Origin: Candidatus Avelusimicrobium stercoris | Lineage (GTDB): Bacteria > Elusimicrobiota > Elusimicrobia > Elusimicrobiales > Elusimicrobiaceae | Assembly (NCBI GenBank): GCA_002432025.1 | Contig: DJFE01000016.1 | Location: 8,015-72,014 of the forward strand | Direction: 5' to 3' | DNA length: 64,000 nucleotides | In this document: positions 52,167 through 61,700 of the stretch, piece by piece | Layout: each line of letters opens with the position of its first letter | Position numbering within the stretch: the first letter of the stretch is position 1 | Notes under the pieces: generated by a model | The model's database searches: none | What the model was told of the DNA's origin: nothing | The model's input: the letters and a program-made list of their open reading frames with translations, nothing else | Translations under genes and position numbers: made by a program

Positions 52167-52271
52167 AGAATACTCTCCTATATAAAAATTTGTCATAATT
52201 TACAATTATGATTTTTGTAAACATACCAATGACATATGAAACTTTATTTAGAAATTTCTCTCTAAAAACAG

Positions 52272-52705
52272 AGGGAAAAGGACTTGTGGAAACTCTTGGT
52301 TGAGATATTCATAAGTCCCTTTCCCGTTCATACGCCGTGCTGTAGCGTATGAAAGCGAACGAAACCTATGGAAAAATGAAGTAGAAACAAAGTAAGAGAA
52401 GCGAGGAAGGTTTGGAAAGTAAAACGGCTGCGTAATGTCAAGTCTAAGGAAGTGCCTTGTCATCAAACAGCCGTAGTTGCACGCGAAATATGTGCGCAAC
52501 ACTCGGCAGAAGACAAAGGGCTCATGACTTCCCTTCATCTTCTGCCTAAACCAGCCGTTTTTGGACTTCCTTAGAACTTTGGTTTCCCAAAGCCTTCCTA
52601 TTCTTCAATAGGATTCCAAAAACAGTATAAATTGTAAAGTTGCCACTATCTGTGGCTGTACTCTTATACTCCTAACTAAAATCTTATATTAGAATAACAT
52701 ATTTT
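52272..52705 (-). ncRNA. structured leader RNA of polysaccharide operon, copy 2
   Basis: Copy of 28766-29178 with the same hairpin order. Identical hairpins at 52612-52597 (CCTATT/AATAGG) and 52592-52577 (CTTTGG-GAAA-CCAAAG). The long-range partner segments read TCTAAGGAAGT (52443-52453 on +) and ACTTCCTTAGA (52565-52575 on +): 11 bp that replace the TCTCATCAC/GTGATGAGA pair of copy 1. The terminator-like hairpin is 52474-52431 with U4. Hairpin CATACGC/GCGTATG is fully paired here where copy 1 has a G-U. Spacers between hairpins differ in length and sequence. Confidence 0.85.
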
Positions 52706-52774
52706 TGAAAAAATTACTAGCATCCATAAAGAACCCCTGGGATTCTATGGGCTACTTATATAAGCCTTAAAAAC

Positions 52775-53410
52775 TTACCGCTTTAACTTGGCGCACAGTT
52801 CGGCCAGGCCCGAAGAGATATCTTCCTTCTGCACAATTACCCCCTCCGGCACCGTCAAATTAACGGGGGCAAAGTTCCATATCGCCTTAATACCCGCCGC
52901 TACCAAAGTATCCGTAATGCCTTGGGCGGCTTCGGCAGGGACAGTCAAAATAGCGATTTTTAAATTTTCCCGCTCAATAATGCTGGCCAGTTGCGCGGTG
53001 TGATACACGCGCACGCCGTGCAGGGAATTTCCCACAATTTCCGGGTGCGTATCAAACGCGGCCACGATTTCAAGCCCGTGGTTTTTAAACCCGGCAAAGC
53101 CCAAGAGCGCAGAACCCAAATGCCCCGCCCCCACGAGGAAAGCCTTGTTTAAATTGTTCCAGCCTAAAAACTTTTCAATCACTTCTATCGTCCCCGCCAC
53201 TTTAAACCCCGCACGCAATTTACTGGGCGCGCCGACGGCCTGCAAATCCTTTTTAATAACAATCGGCAGCAGTTGCGTTTCTTCCGCTAACGTAGTGGAG
53301 GAAACCAATTCACGCCCGTAAGTATGCAAGTTATAAAAAATACGCAGGTATTGGGGCAGGCGGCGTATGGTTTGGACGCTAATCTCTTTTTTACGGTGAA
53401 AAAGGCTCAT
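52775..53410 (-). CDS. rex: Rex redox-sensing repressor
   Basis: 211 residues. N-terminal winged helix (T-I-R-R-L-P-Q-Y-L-R, 14-23; V-S-S-T-T-L-A, 36-42), Rossmann domain V-G-A-G-H-L-G-S (93-100) binding NAD(H), C-terminal swap helix. Rex dimers bind operators when NAD+ is high and release when NADH rises, derepressing fermentation genes. Divergent from adhE, its classical target. GGAG about 10 nt before the ATG. Confidence 0.93.
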   Translation of the reverse strand: MSLFHRKKEISVQTIRRLPQYLRIFYNLHTYGRELVSSTTLAEETQLLPIVIKKDLQAVGAPSKLRAGFKVAGTIEVIEKFLGWNNLNKAFLVGAGHLGSALLGFAGFKNHGLEIVAAFDTHPEIVGNSLHGVRVYHTAQLASIIERENLKIAILTVPAEAAQGITDTLVAAGIKAIWNFAPVNLTVPEGVIVQKEDISSGLAELCAKLKR

Positions 53411-53446
53411 AAATAAAAATGCTCCGTCGTAAACTACTGGATATCT

Positions 53447-53484
53447 TGATATCTATGTTATCTTTTTTAATTCGTTTTTGTCAA
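53447..53484 (-). promoter_or_regulatory. rex promoter with candidate Rex operator 1
   Basis: On the minus strand TTGACA (53484-53479), 18-nt spacer, TAACAT (53460-53455). The imperfect palindrome TGATATCTATGTTATCT (53447-53463) covers the -10, suggesting autoregulation. It shares GATAn5-6TTATCT with operator 2. Confidence 0.55.
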
Positions 53485-53513
53485 GTTGAAAACGCCCTTC
53501 TGCCGAGGAGTTA

Positions 53514-53560
53514 TTGACTTTAAAACCCCCAAAAGTTAAAATATAGATAACGAAATATCT
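53514..53560 (+). promoter_or_regulatory. adhE promoter with candidate Rex operator 2
   Basis: TTGACT (53514-53519), 17-nt spacer, TAAAAT (53537-53542). The palindrome AGATAACGAAATATCT (53545-53560; wider arms ATAGATA/TATCTAT) covers the predicted transcription start at about 53549, a typical repressor position. AAAGGAG lies about 12 nt before the adhE ATG. Confidence 0.6.
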
Positions 53561-53601
53561 ATAAAAGGTATTTTAAACACTTAAAGGAGAACAAGAAAAT
53601 T

Positions 53602-56247
53602 ATGGCGGAAAAGAAAGTTGCCGCTGCTCCGGCTGTTGCCACTCCCGAAGAATTGGAACATTTGACCCAAGTCGTGGATAAGGTAAAAGCCGCCCAGCGC
53701 ATTTATGCTACTTATACGCAAGAACAGGTGGACAAAATTTTCCGCGCGGCCGCTATTGCCGCTGCGCAGCAACGTATTCCCTTGGCCAAAATGGCCGTGG
53801 AAGAAACCGGTATGGGTGTAATGGAAGATAAGGTAATCAAAAACCAATTCGCTTCCGAATACATTTATAACCAATATAAAGATACTAAAACCTGCGGCGT
53901 CCTGTCCGACGACGACGCCTTCGGTTACCGCAAAGTGGCGGAACCTATCGGCGTGATTGCCGGTGTAGTCCCCACCACCAACCCGACGGCTACCGCCATC
54001 TTCAAAAGCCTTTTGGCCTTGAAAACCCGCAACGGTATTGTTTTCTCTCCGCACCCGCGCGCTAAAAAATGCACCATTGCCGCGGCTAAAATCGTATTAG
54101 ATGCGGCTGTGGAAGCCGGCGCCCCGAAAGACATCATCGGATGGATTGAAAACCCGACGATGCCGCTTTCCAACGCCTTGATGCACCACCCGCACATTAA
54201 CTTGATTCTCGCCACCGGCGGCCCCGGTATGGTGAAAGCCGCCTACTCCTCCGGCAAACCGGCCTTGGGCGTAGGCGCAGGCAACACCCCCGCCGTCATT
54301 GACGCTACCGCCAATATCAAAATGGCCGTAAGTTCCATTATTATGAGCAAAACCTTTGATAACGGTATGATTTGCGCCAGTGAACAGTCCGTCGTGGTGG
54401 AAGAACCCGTTTACGAACAGGTAAAAGCGGAATTTATCGCCCGCGGCTGCCACTTTGTAACGGGCAAAGACCGCAAGAAATTGGCCGAAACCATTGTAGT
54501 AAACGGCAAACTCAACTCCGGCATTGTGGGCCAAACCGCTATGAAGATTGCGGAAATGGCCGGGATTAAAGTTCCCGCCGGAACCAAGATTTTAATCGCC
54601 GAAGCCAGCGAAGTAAACGACCAGGAAGTATTCGCGCGTGAAAAACTCTCCCCCGTGTTGGCCTTCTACCGCGCCAAAGATTTCAACCAAGCGGTGGAAC
54701 TCGCCCGCGATTTGATTCTCTACGGCGGCGCCGGACACACCTCGGTACTCTATACCGATGAATCCAACGAAGAACACATTGATATCTTTAAGGATATGCC
54801 CACCGCACGCACGCTGATTAATATTCCCTCTTCCCAGGGTGCCATCGGCGACGTGTACAACTTCAAACTCGCTCCGTCTTTGACGCTTGGCTGCGGCTCT
54901 TGGGGCGGCAACTCCGTCAGCGAAAACATTGGGGTAAAACATCTTATGAACGTGAAATCCGTCGCGGAACGCCGCGAAAATATGTACTGGTACAAAGTAC
55001 CGCACAAAATCTACTTCAAACGCGGTGCGCTCTCTCAAGCCTTGGCGGAACTCGCCGGCAAACAGCGCGCGTACATCATTACGGATAAAACGATGGAACA
55101 GTTGGGCCACGTCCGCTCCGTAGCCGACGTTTTGGAAGGGCTCAACATTAAATTCCGCGTCTTCTCCAACGTACTGCCGGATCCGAACATCTCCAACGTC
55201 AACGAAGCCTTGGCGATTGCCAACTCTTGGCAGCCGGATATTATCATCGGTCTCGGTGGCGGTTCCGCTATGGACGAAGCCAAAATGGTATGGTTGCTGT
55301 ATGAAAACCCGGACACCAGTTTTGAAGATATCGCTATGCGCTTTATGGATATCCGCAAACGCATTTACGCGGCTCCGCCCTTGGGCAAAAAAGCCACGAT
55401 GGTTGCTATCCCGACCACGTCCGGTACCGGCTCCGAAGTTACGCCGTTCACCATTATCACCGACGAAAAAACCGGCACCAAATACGCTATTACGGACTAT
55501 GCCTTAACGCCCGATATGGCTATTATTGACCCGGAATTTGTACTCGGTATGCCTAAAAAACTGACGGCTTGGTCCGGCTTGGACGTGCTGACCCACGCCA
55601 TTGAAGCCTACACCTCCGTCTATTCCACTAACTTTACGGAAGGGCAAGCCTTGGAAGCGATGCGCTTGGTATTCAAATATTTGGAAAAATCCTACACCTT
55701 GGGTGCCAAAGACATCAACGCCCGCGAAAAAATGCACTATGCGGCCACCATTGCCGGTATGGCATTTGCCAACGCGTTCCTGGGGCTGTGCCACTCTATG
55801 GCGCACAAATTGGGTGCTATGTACCACGTTCCGCACGGTTTGGCCAACGCGTTGCTGCTCACGTATGTAATTGAGTTCAACGCCACGGATAAACCGACTA
55901 AACAGGGCTTGTTCCCGCAGTACAAATACCCGTTTGTGAAGGGCCGCTACGCCAAGATTGTGGACTTCTTACTCCCCCACAACAATATGGGCGACGACAA
56001 AGATGCCAAGGTTGAAAAACTGATTGAGATGATTACGGACCTGAAAAACAGATTGGATATTCCAAAATCCCTCAAAGAATACGGCATCCCGGAAAAGGAA
56101 TTCTTGGATAACTTGGATAAACTTTCCGAATTGGCCTTTGACGACCAGTGCACCGGCGGCAACGCGCGCTATCCGCTTATCAGCGAAATTAAGGACTTGT
56201 ACCTGAAAGCGTACTACGGCGAACCCGTCAAACACAAAGCCGACTAG
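53602..56247 (+). CDS. adhE: bifunctional acetaldehyde-CoA/alcohol dehydrogenase
   Basis: 881 residues, full family length. N-terminal aldehyde dehydrogenase: V-V-P-T-T-N-P-T (NAD region), G-V-G-A-G-N-T-P and N-G-M-I-C258-A-S-E-Q with catalytic Cys. A linker (about 440-460) leads to an iron-dependent alcohol dehydrogenase: G-L-G-G-G-S-A-M-D-E-A-K, T-T-S-G-T-G-S-E-V, and metal ligands in D-V-L-T-H-A-I-E-A-Y and C-H-S-M-A-H-K-L-G. Converts acetyl-CoA to ethanol with two NADH, and forms spirosomes in other species. High GC and codon use typical of an abundant core gene. Confidence 0.96.
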   Translation: MAEKKVAAAPAVATPEELEHLTQVVDKVKAAQRIYATYTQEQVDKIFRAAAIAAAQQRIPLAKMAVEETGMGVMEDKVIKNQFASEYIYNQYKDTKTCGVLSDDDAFGYRKVAEPIGVIAGVVPTTNPTATAIFKSLLALKTRNGIVFSPHPRAKKCTIAAAKIVLDAAVEAGAPKDIIGWIENPTMPLSNALMHHPHINLILATGGPGMVKAAYSSGKPALGVGAGNTPAVIDATANIKMAVSSIIMSKTFDNGMICASEQSVVVEEPVYEQVKAEFIARGCHFVTGKDRKKLAETIVVNGKLNSGIVGQTAMKIAEMAGIKVPAGTKILIAEASEVNDQEVFAREKLSPVLAFYRAKDFNQAVELARDLILYGGAGHTSVLYTDESNEEHIDIFKDMPTARTLINIPSSQGAIGDVYNFKLAPSLTLGCGSWGGNSVSENIGVKHLMNVKSVAERRENMYWYKVPHKIYFKRGALSQALAELAGKQRAYIITDKTMEQLGHVRSVADVLEGLNIKFRVFSNVLPDPNISNVNEALAIANSWQPDIIIGLGGGSAMDEAKMVWLLYENPDTSFEDIAMRFMDIRKRIYAAPPLGKKATMVAIPTTSGTGSEVTPFTIITDEKTGTKYAITDYALTPDMAIIDPEFVLGMPKKLTAWSGLDVLTHAIEAYTSVYSTNFTEGQALEAMRLVFKYLEKSYTLGAKDINAREKMHYAATIAGMAFANAFLGLCHSMAHKLGAMYHVPHGLANALLLTYVIEFNATDKPTKQGLFPQYKYPFVKGRYAKIVDFLLPHNNMGDDKDAKVEKLIEMITDLKNRLDIPKSLKEYGIPEKEFLDNLDKLSELAFDDQCTGGNARYPLISEIKDLYLKAYYGEPVKHKAD

Positions 56248-56266
56248 GCCTAGTAGAGAGACTATG

Positions 56267-56302
56267 AAAAGCAGCCCCGGGCGTAATACCCGGGGCTGTT
56301 TT
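56267..56302 (+). terminator. adhE terminator
   Basis: GCAGCCCCGGG/CCCGGGGCTG stem with flanking A4 and T4, 20 bp past the stop codon. Confidence 0.88.
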
Positions 56303-56319
56303 ATGTGCCTAAATAGCGC

Positions 56320-57072
56320 CTACAAATAGAGCAGTTTAAAGCCGATACTAATGCCCCAATCCTTGCTCTTCCAGTTGCCCGCGGCGTGAGTGCTGACGTT
56401 GGCATAAAAGGCCGTGCCGTCATTAACCAATGTGCCGACTTCCACCTCGGGGATGAGTTCCGCCTGGCCGCCGTGTTCGTAATTCATATAATAGTACAAG
56501 TTCGTGGTTACCCACCACTCGTTGGGCGAAGTGTATCCCATATTTAAGCGCAAGCGGCCCATATTGATATCGTCGCGCGCGTGGTCGCCCGCCACGGAAA
56601 CATAATACTTGTACCCCAAGGCCGCATAGGCCCCGTCAAAAAGTCTGCGCAAAATAAACACGGACGGGCTGGCCTGCAATTTTCCGGCTCCCAAGCGTTT
56701 ATCGGTAGCCGTGGGCACAAACATTTCCATTTTTACACCGTAGCCAAACACGCCGTCCGCCTGCGGGTTCAGCCAAGACATACTGACCAGAGCATCCCCC
56801 AACCCGCTAACGGACTTTTCCGGCGATTCGTAGCGCGCGAGCGGTACTTCCACCCCCCAGTTATAGCGGGGGCTAATCACGCGGTAGGTCTTTAACGTAA
56901 GTTGGCTGGACGAAATCCCCGCGCTGTCGTCAATCGTGGTAAGCGAGGGATTTACCTCAAAGGTGGTGATGTTTTCCGTCGGCACTACCCCATAATGGTA
57001 GGACCGCTGGATTTGGGCCGACGCCGGGCCCGCAAATAGCGCACAGAACAGCACAAGTATCCATTTTTTCAT
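56320..57072 (-). CDS. outer-membrane beta-barrel-like protein
   Basis: 250 residues. Signal peptide 1-19 (ASA-QI), then alternating amphipathic strands rich in Tyr/Trp/Gly (W-G-V-E-V-P-L-A-R-Y, N-E-W-W-V-T-T-N-L-Y-Y-Y-M-N-Y) and an end in G-I-S-I-G-F-K-L-L-Y-L, typical of an outer-membrane barrel. About 10-12 strands are plausible. Function unknown. AAGGGGAT precedes the ATG. The pirin-like gene upstream is on the same strand, 34 bp away. Confidence 0.7.
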   Translation of the reverse strand: MKKWILVLFCALFAGPASAQIQRSYHYGVVPTENITTFEVNPSLTTIDDSAGISSSQLTLKTYRVISPRYNWGVEVPLARYESPEKSVSGLGDALVSMSWLNPQADGVFGYGVKMEMFVPTATDKRLGAGKLQASPSVFILRRLFDGAYAALGYKYYVSVAGDHARDDINMGRLRLNMGYTSPNEWWVTTNLYYYMNYEHGGQAELIPEVEVGTLVNDGTAFYANVSTHAAGNWKSKDWGISIGFKLLYL

Positions 57073-57106
57073 AAAATCCCCTTTCTTTTAATTTACTGGT
57101 ATTTTA

Positions 57107-57859
57107 TCAAAATTCAAGGCTTTTGCCCGTTTTTGGCGGGGCGGACAACAGCCAAAAGCGCGCGCCCGTCTGCAAGGTATAGGCCGTTACGGTTCCGCCG
57201 GACATATGCAAAAAGGAATCCTTGCCGAAAAAAAGTTCCTCGCCCTCGCCAAAGTGCGCCCGCCCGCCAAACACATACACAAGCGTATTATTTTCGGGCG
57301 GCACCGGGCACCCAAACGAAGCCCCGGGCGACAGCGTAACATCCAGCATTAGGCACTCCCCGCACGAGGGTTTAAAGGGGCCTGTTTTCCCCTCAAATTG
57401 CCCGCACAGCACGCGCACATTCGCCCCGTAGTATTCAGCCACCAGCGGGACGTTTTCGCTCTCTGTCTGCAAATTTTGCGGCTTTTCGGTGCTGGAATCG
57501 GCGTGGAGCCACAGTTCCGCATTTAAAATATAGACGGTTTTAGCCGGGGTATGGCGTTTGAGCCCGCCTATCGTATTTATCCAGCGGGAAATGCCCGCTT
57601 GGCTGGTAAGTTCGTCTAATAGTTCTGGTTCCTCGCTGGGCCCGGTTACCAAATAGTTTAAACGGTCCCTGCCCGGCACGGCGGACGGGGCCAATATGTC
57701 GGAACGGTCAAAGTCCGCACTGCAATAGCACACGGCCAGCCAGCAAAATGGGTCCAATGCCGCGGCGTTGCGGCGGTCTATCAGGCGGCGGACCACCATA
57801 CACGGCCCGACAGGGGCCTTCTTCCACATTGTTTTTTTGGGTTTTAGAGCGGTTGTCAT
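57107..57859 (-). CDS. pirin-like cupin protein
   Basis: 250 residues. A-L-D-P-F-C-W-L (34-41) matches the pirin N-terminal cupin opening, and G-Q-F-E-G-K-T-G-P-F...M-L-D-V-T-L-S-P-G-A-S-F-G-C-P-V-P...L-V-Y-V-F-G-G-R-A-H-F-G matches the C-terminal cupin. The metal-binding His residues of the N-terminal cupin (H-x-H) are not evident, so metal-dependent dioxygenase activity may be absent. GGGAGGG precedes the ATG. Assignment by pattern. Confidence 0.65.
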   Translation of the reverse strand: MTTALKPKKTMWKKAPVGPCMVVRRLIDRRNAAALDPFCWLAVCYCSADFDRSDILAPSAVPGRDRLNYLVTGPSEEPELLDELTSQAGISRWINTIGGLKRHTPAKTVYILNAELWLHADSSTEKPQNLQTESENVPLVAEYYGANVRVLCGQFEGKTGPFKPSCGECLMLDVTLSPGASFGCPVPPENNTLVYVFGGRAHFGEGEELFFGKDSFLHMSGGTVTAYTLQTGARFWLLSAPPKTGKSLEF

Positions 57860-58063
57860 TTTTCCCTCCCACAGGGTACTTACTTTCTATTGTACCCAAA
57901 CCGAGAGCCCTTTTAAACACCTAGAAATTGATTAGTTGGGTGCTGCGCACCGGGCCCCTCTATGCGCAGGGTAACGATTAATTGGGCGACACTCTTTTTG
58001 CATTGACACAAGCAAACGAAACAACATCAATAAATAAAACAAAGTCGTCATAAAAATCGGGGG

Positions 58064-58721
58064 TCATTCTGAACTGGCAGACCGCAGGGCTTTCTGGACC
58101 TGCTGCTTGGGCTGTGGTTGTGGGTCGTCGCCGTCATCCTGGAAAGTCGTAGTCCAGGATCTGTCGTTAATAAAAAAGAGGAAAACAACAGATACTGGAA
58201 CGCGCCGCGCCGGCAAACCTTCCAGTATGACCTTTATTTTTATAAACGACAAACATCCCAATCGGTAGATCCTGAAATAAATTCAGGATGACCCCTTATT
58301 TAATAAGAAGCCCTTTTCCTCTTGTCATTCCCGAGTGTAGCCGACGCGGAGCGTTCGGGAATCTGTTGTGTCCTTTGTTCCTCTCTTTCGTAACGACGGA
58401 TCCCCGACAGAAACACTCGGGGATGACGGCAACAGCCAACGGCAGATCCCGTATAAAAACACTACGGGATGACGACAAAAAGACACAACAAGGCCGTTAT
58501 AAAATTAGAAAGTCATCCTAAACCCCGCGGGCCGACAAACACTACGGGATGACTAGGAAATTTTTGGAGGTTATCAGCACAGAGAACTGGGCAAACTCAA
58601 CAAAGGGCTAAAAGAAGTGTCATCCCGGACGTGGCTCCGGGATCCAGTCTGTTTATAAAGGCCTTTTCCTTTTTTATTCCTGGATTCCGGGTTCCCGCTC
58701 GTATGCGGGCCCCGGGATGAC
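58064..58721. repeat. cluster of REP-like palindromes
   Basis: At least seven palindromic units with GTCAT at one end and GAT-C near the other: 58133-58162 (CATCCTGGA/TCCAGGAT), 58263-58292 (GATCCTGAA/TTCAGGATGAC), 58324-58364 (GTCATTCCCGA/TTCGGGAATC), 58398-58427 (GGATCCCCGA/TCGGGGATGAC), 58443-58473 (GATCCCGTA/TACGGGATGAC), 58619-58648 (GTCATCCCGGA/TCCGGGATCC), 58681-58721 (GGATTCCGG/CCGGGATGAC), plus degenerate ones at 58064 and 58512-58553. Stem sequences differ while the GTCAT/ATGAC ends are fixed. There is no gene in 57900-58745. Confidence 0.85.
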
Positions 58722-58745
58722 AACGCCGCCCCAAAAAAGAACAAA

Positions 58746-58779
58746 GAAAAAACCCCGGGAGGTTTTATCCCCCCGGGGC
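58746..58779 (-). terminator. terminator of the 1283-residue protein gene
   Basis: On the minus strand CCCCGGGGGG, short loop, CCTCCCGGGG, then T6; about 20 bp past the stop codon at 58800. Confidence 0.85.
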
Positions 58780-58799
58780 CTTTGATATACATACGCTAC

Positions 58800-61700
58800 T
58801 TACTCTATATCAATTTTATCCACATCAAGCGTGTCATTAGAATCATAGGTACTGGTTGTGGATTCACCAGCCACTCCGTAATATCTGCCACACACTCTAT
58901 TGTTGCTGTTGCTCGGTTTTGCATTTTTACCGTTAATGCACAGTGCCCCAATATAGCGCAAAGCATCTTCTACGGGCATTACACCATCTCCTAAACCGCA
59001 CGGGTCTGCCGCACTTTCGTTAAACAAGTGCATATACTTCGTTAAATAGGCTCTGCGGTTCAAGGCGTCAATCGTCTTGTTGGAACTGGCCGCCAATTCC
59101 TGCTTGGTTACGGATTCTTTGCGTTGGAAACCAACCGCTTCCGCAATGGCGTGCAACGGATAGGCTTTGGGGTCGCTAGCATTGGTTACCCAACCACCAC
59201 GTTCCAAGGCAGCCAAATAGCCGTCGCGGCCGCTCTGTCCAATAAACGGTACATCCGCCTTATCGCCCGTTCTCATTTCGTTCCAGTTGTAGCGGCCATA
59301 GTGGTAAGGTCTGACACTATCCATAGCCTTAATGGTTGCGCCATTACCCTGCTTTACCGCACCGCAACCCAAGAAGCGTCTATCGGCAATAATTAATTTT
59401 TTAAGTTGTGCCTCAGACATATTGGCTAAGTCCAAGTTCTTGGCGTTCTGCAACGTAAGCGGAGCCGGGAAATACGAGGAATCGGCACTCGTATAAGCGG
59501 CAAATGCACCAAACGTATTTCTCCACGGAGCGCGCAATTTCATCATTTGCGGGTCGTAGGAGTTGTACCCAATGGTTTTACCCAAAGAGCAGACTACTTC
59601 CAGCGGTACCTTTGCATTTTTGTCTTGCGCATAGGCCACCGTCATAGCGTCCACCAACTGCGGCACACTCACTTTGCCGGAGTGTACGAACTTGGCATTC
59701 GCCGCCGTAAAAGCCTGCGAAGCGTTCGTGCGGGCAATTACACTGTTAATATAATCAGCCGCCACATCTTGCTGTAACAAGGGGGCAGAACCGCCACCGC
59801 GGGCCACACCCACAGCCAAGCACTCTTTGGTGTTCACGGCTTCATTGAACGGTTTAGGACCGCCTTTACCGTTTACAGAAAGCGTCGGGATGTTAAGCAA
59901 GCCCGTGCGTTCCTGGTATTTAGACGGAATACCTTTGCTGCCGTTCATATTATCCGCAAACTGCAAGATTTTTTCTTGCGGATTCTGCGGTTTGGGGTCC
60001 TGCTGAGGCGGTACAGGTTCCTGATCATCTTTATCATCCAAGTTCACCGGGAAACCGACATAATTGTTTCCGCCGTCGTCATACACGCAGGTAGCGGTGC
60101 TGACTACGCGGCCCGGGCGGGCTTGGCCTAAGATTTTCGTAACATTGCCTTTCTCGTCGCGGTCTTTGATTACGCCGTTTTGGCAGCCGCCTTTATTGAT
60201 GCTTTCGCCATCCATGGACAGGCTGTCGCACTGGCGGATTTCCCACGTGATAATCGTGCGGCGGGACGGATTCATTCTATCGCCGCGCAACGCTTTGATA
60301 TTGGCGGAGTTGGCAATTACTTGGTAACCCGTGGCCAAATCCTTGGCATTGCGTTCCGTACCCAACGAGTTGGTTACAAAACCGTTGCCCGTCATCTGCT
60401 GGCTCCACGAACCCTTGTACGGTTTGATATCCATATGCGGGATATCGTAATACTGGCCTTGCGCCATACCCGTAGAGGTGGTAATCGCGGACGCCACATC
60501 GTTATCGTCGCCCTGAATCATATACGAAATCAGGAAGCGGGACTTCATAGCGTTGTAAGCCGCTTCACCCGTCATACCGTTGGTAAACGTCAGGTGGGCA
60601 TACGGCATACCGTCAATTTTGGCGCCTTGGCTGGAAACCGTGGCGTGGTTTTCGCAGGTGATACGCACCAGCGGATACGGGCAGCGCGCACCGGTTACAA
60701 AGCCTTTGCCCTGTTTGGCACCTTTGGTGGAAACAGACAAGGAATCTTTGGCGTCGGTTTCGCCCGCATCTTTCATTACGCCGCCTTTGCGCAATACACC
60801 CAAGAATTTGGTGTATGCAATAGGCGTCTGCAAAGCATCTACATCTTCGGGGGCTACTTCGGTGCCGGAAGCGGCATCAGCGGTAGCCGTACCCGTAGAG
60901 GCCTTAGTAGCCGCGGGTTTATCTTTTCTAATCTTTTTATTCTTAATAGCAACGCTTTCCACAAACAACGGCACAAAATCCTTGCGGTTCGTCATTGCCG
61001 GGATATTGCTGTTAAATGTAGTACCTCTATCAATGTAACCCACCACCAATTCTTGCGCTTGTTTGGTAGGCGTCATTTGATAGTAAGCGGACAATCTGGC
61101 AGTAGGAATACCTACTACGTAATGGAACACCGTCCATTTGCTGGCATCTTTGGTGCTGTCAAAATCAGCCGTATAGAGGCCGTCTTTGGCAAAGGTGTTG
61201 CAGTCGCCTGCTTCGGCAAACGTACCTTTGTTTTTACCAAAGAGTTTGCTCCACATTTTGCCAAACGCACCGCCAAAACCGTTGCTCAGACAGTCCACAC
61301 GCTGGGCAATCGGCCCCAAGGTAACAGAATTTTTGTTACCATCGTTCCAACCACCGGGACATTTGTCCTTGCCTACATAACTCACATAGTTATTGCAACC
61401 TTCTTTGCCAAAAGCAAGGCCTGTTTGTTGCTTAATCAAACCCGCAATTTTGCTGGCTTTTTTACCACAGCAAGTAGGTTCACTTCCCGCACCCTCGGCC
61501 GCACCGAACATTTTACCCATAGACCAATCGTCGGTACCCGTGGCCAAGCAGGATAAGACACCGTTGAGGAAGCCCTGCAACATTTTATCTTTCCATTTAA
61601 TCCAGTCCCATTTGCGGTCAAAGTTGGCCTGCCACTCTTTCTGGGCGCGGGTCTTCATCATATCCCACCACCAGGGTTCTCTGCCGTTGTAGGTAAATTT

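Noticed and set aside
52248..52538. 96-codon minus-strand frame inside the second leader
   Set aside because: Not preserved in the first leader copy, where indels break it; the conserved signal is RNA structure.
60180..61556. 458-codon plus-strand open frame
   Set aside because: Antisense to the 1283-residue gene, with no ribosome-binding site; long shadow frames are expected opposite high-GC third-position codons. Similar shadows opposite adhE (54097-54534, 54592-55110) were dropped.
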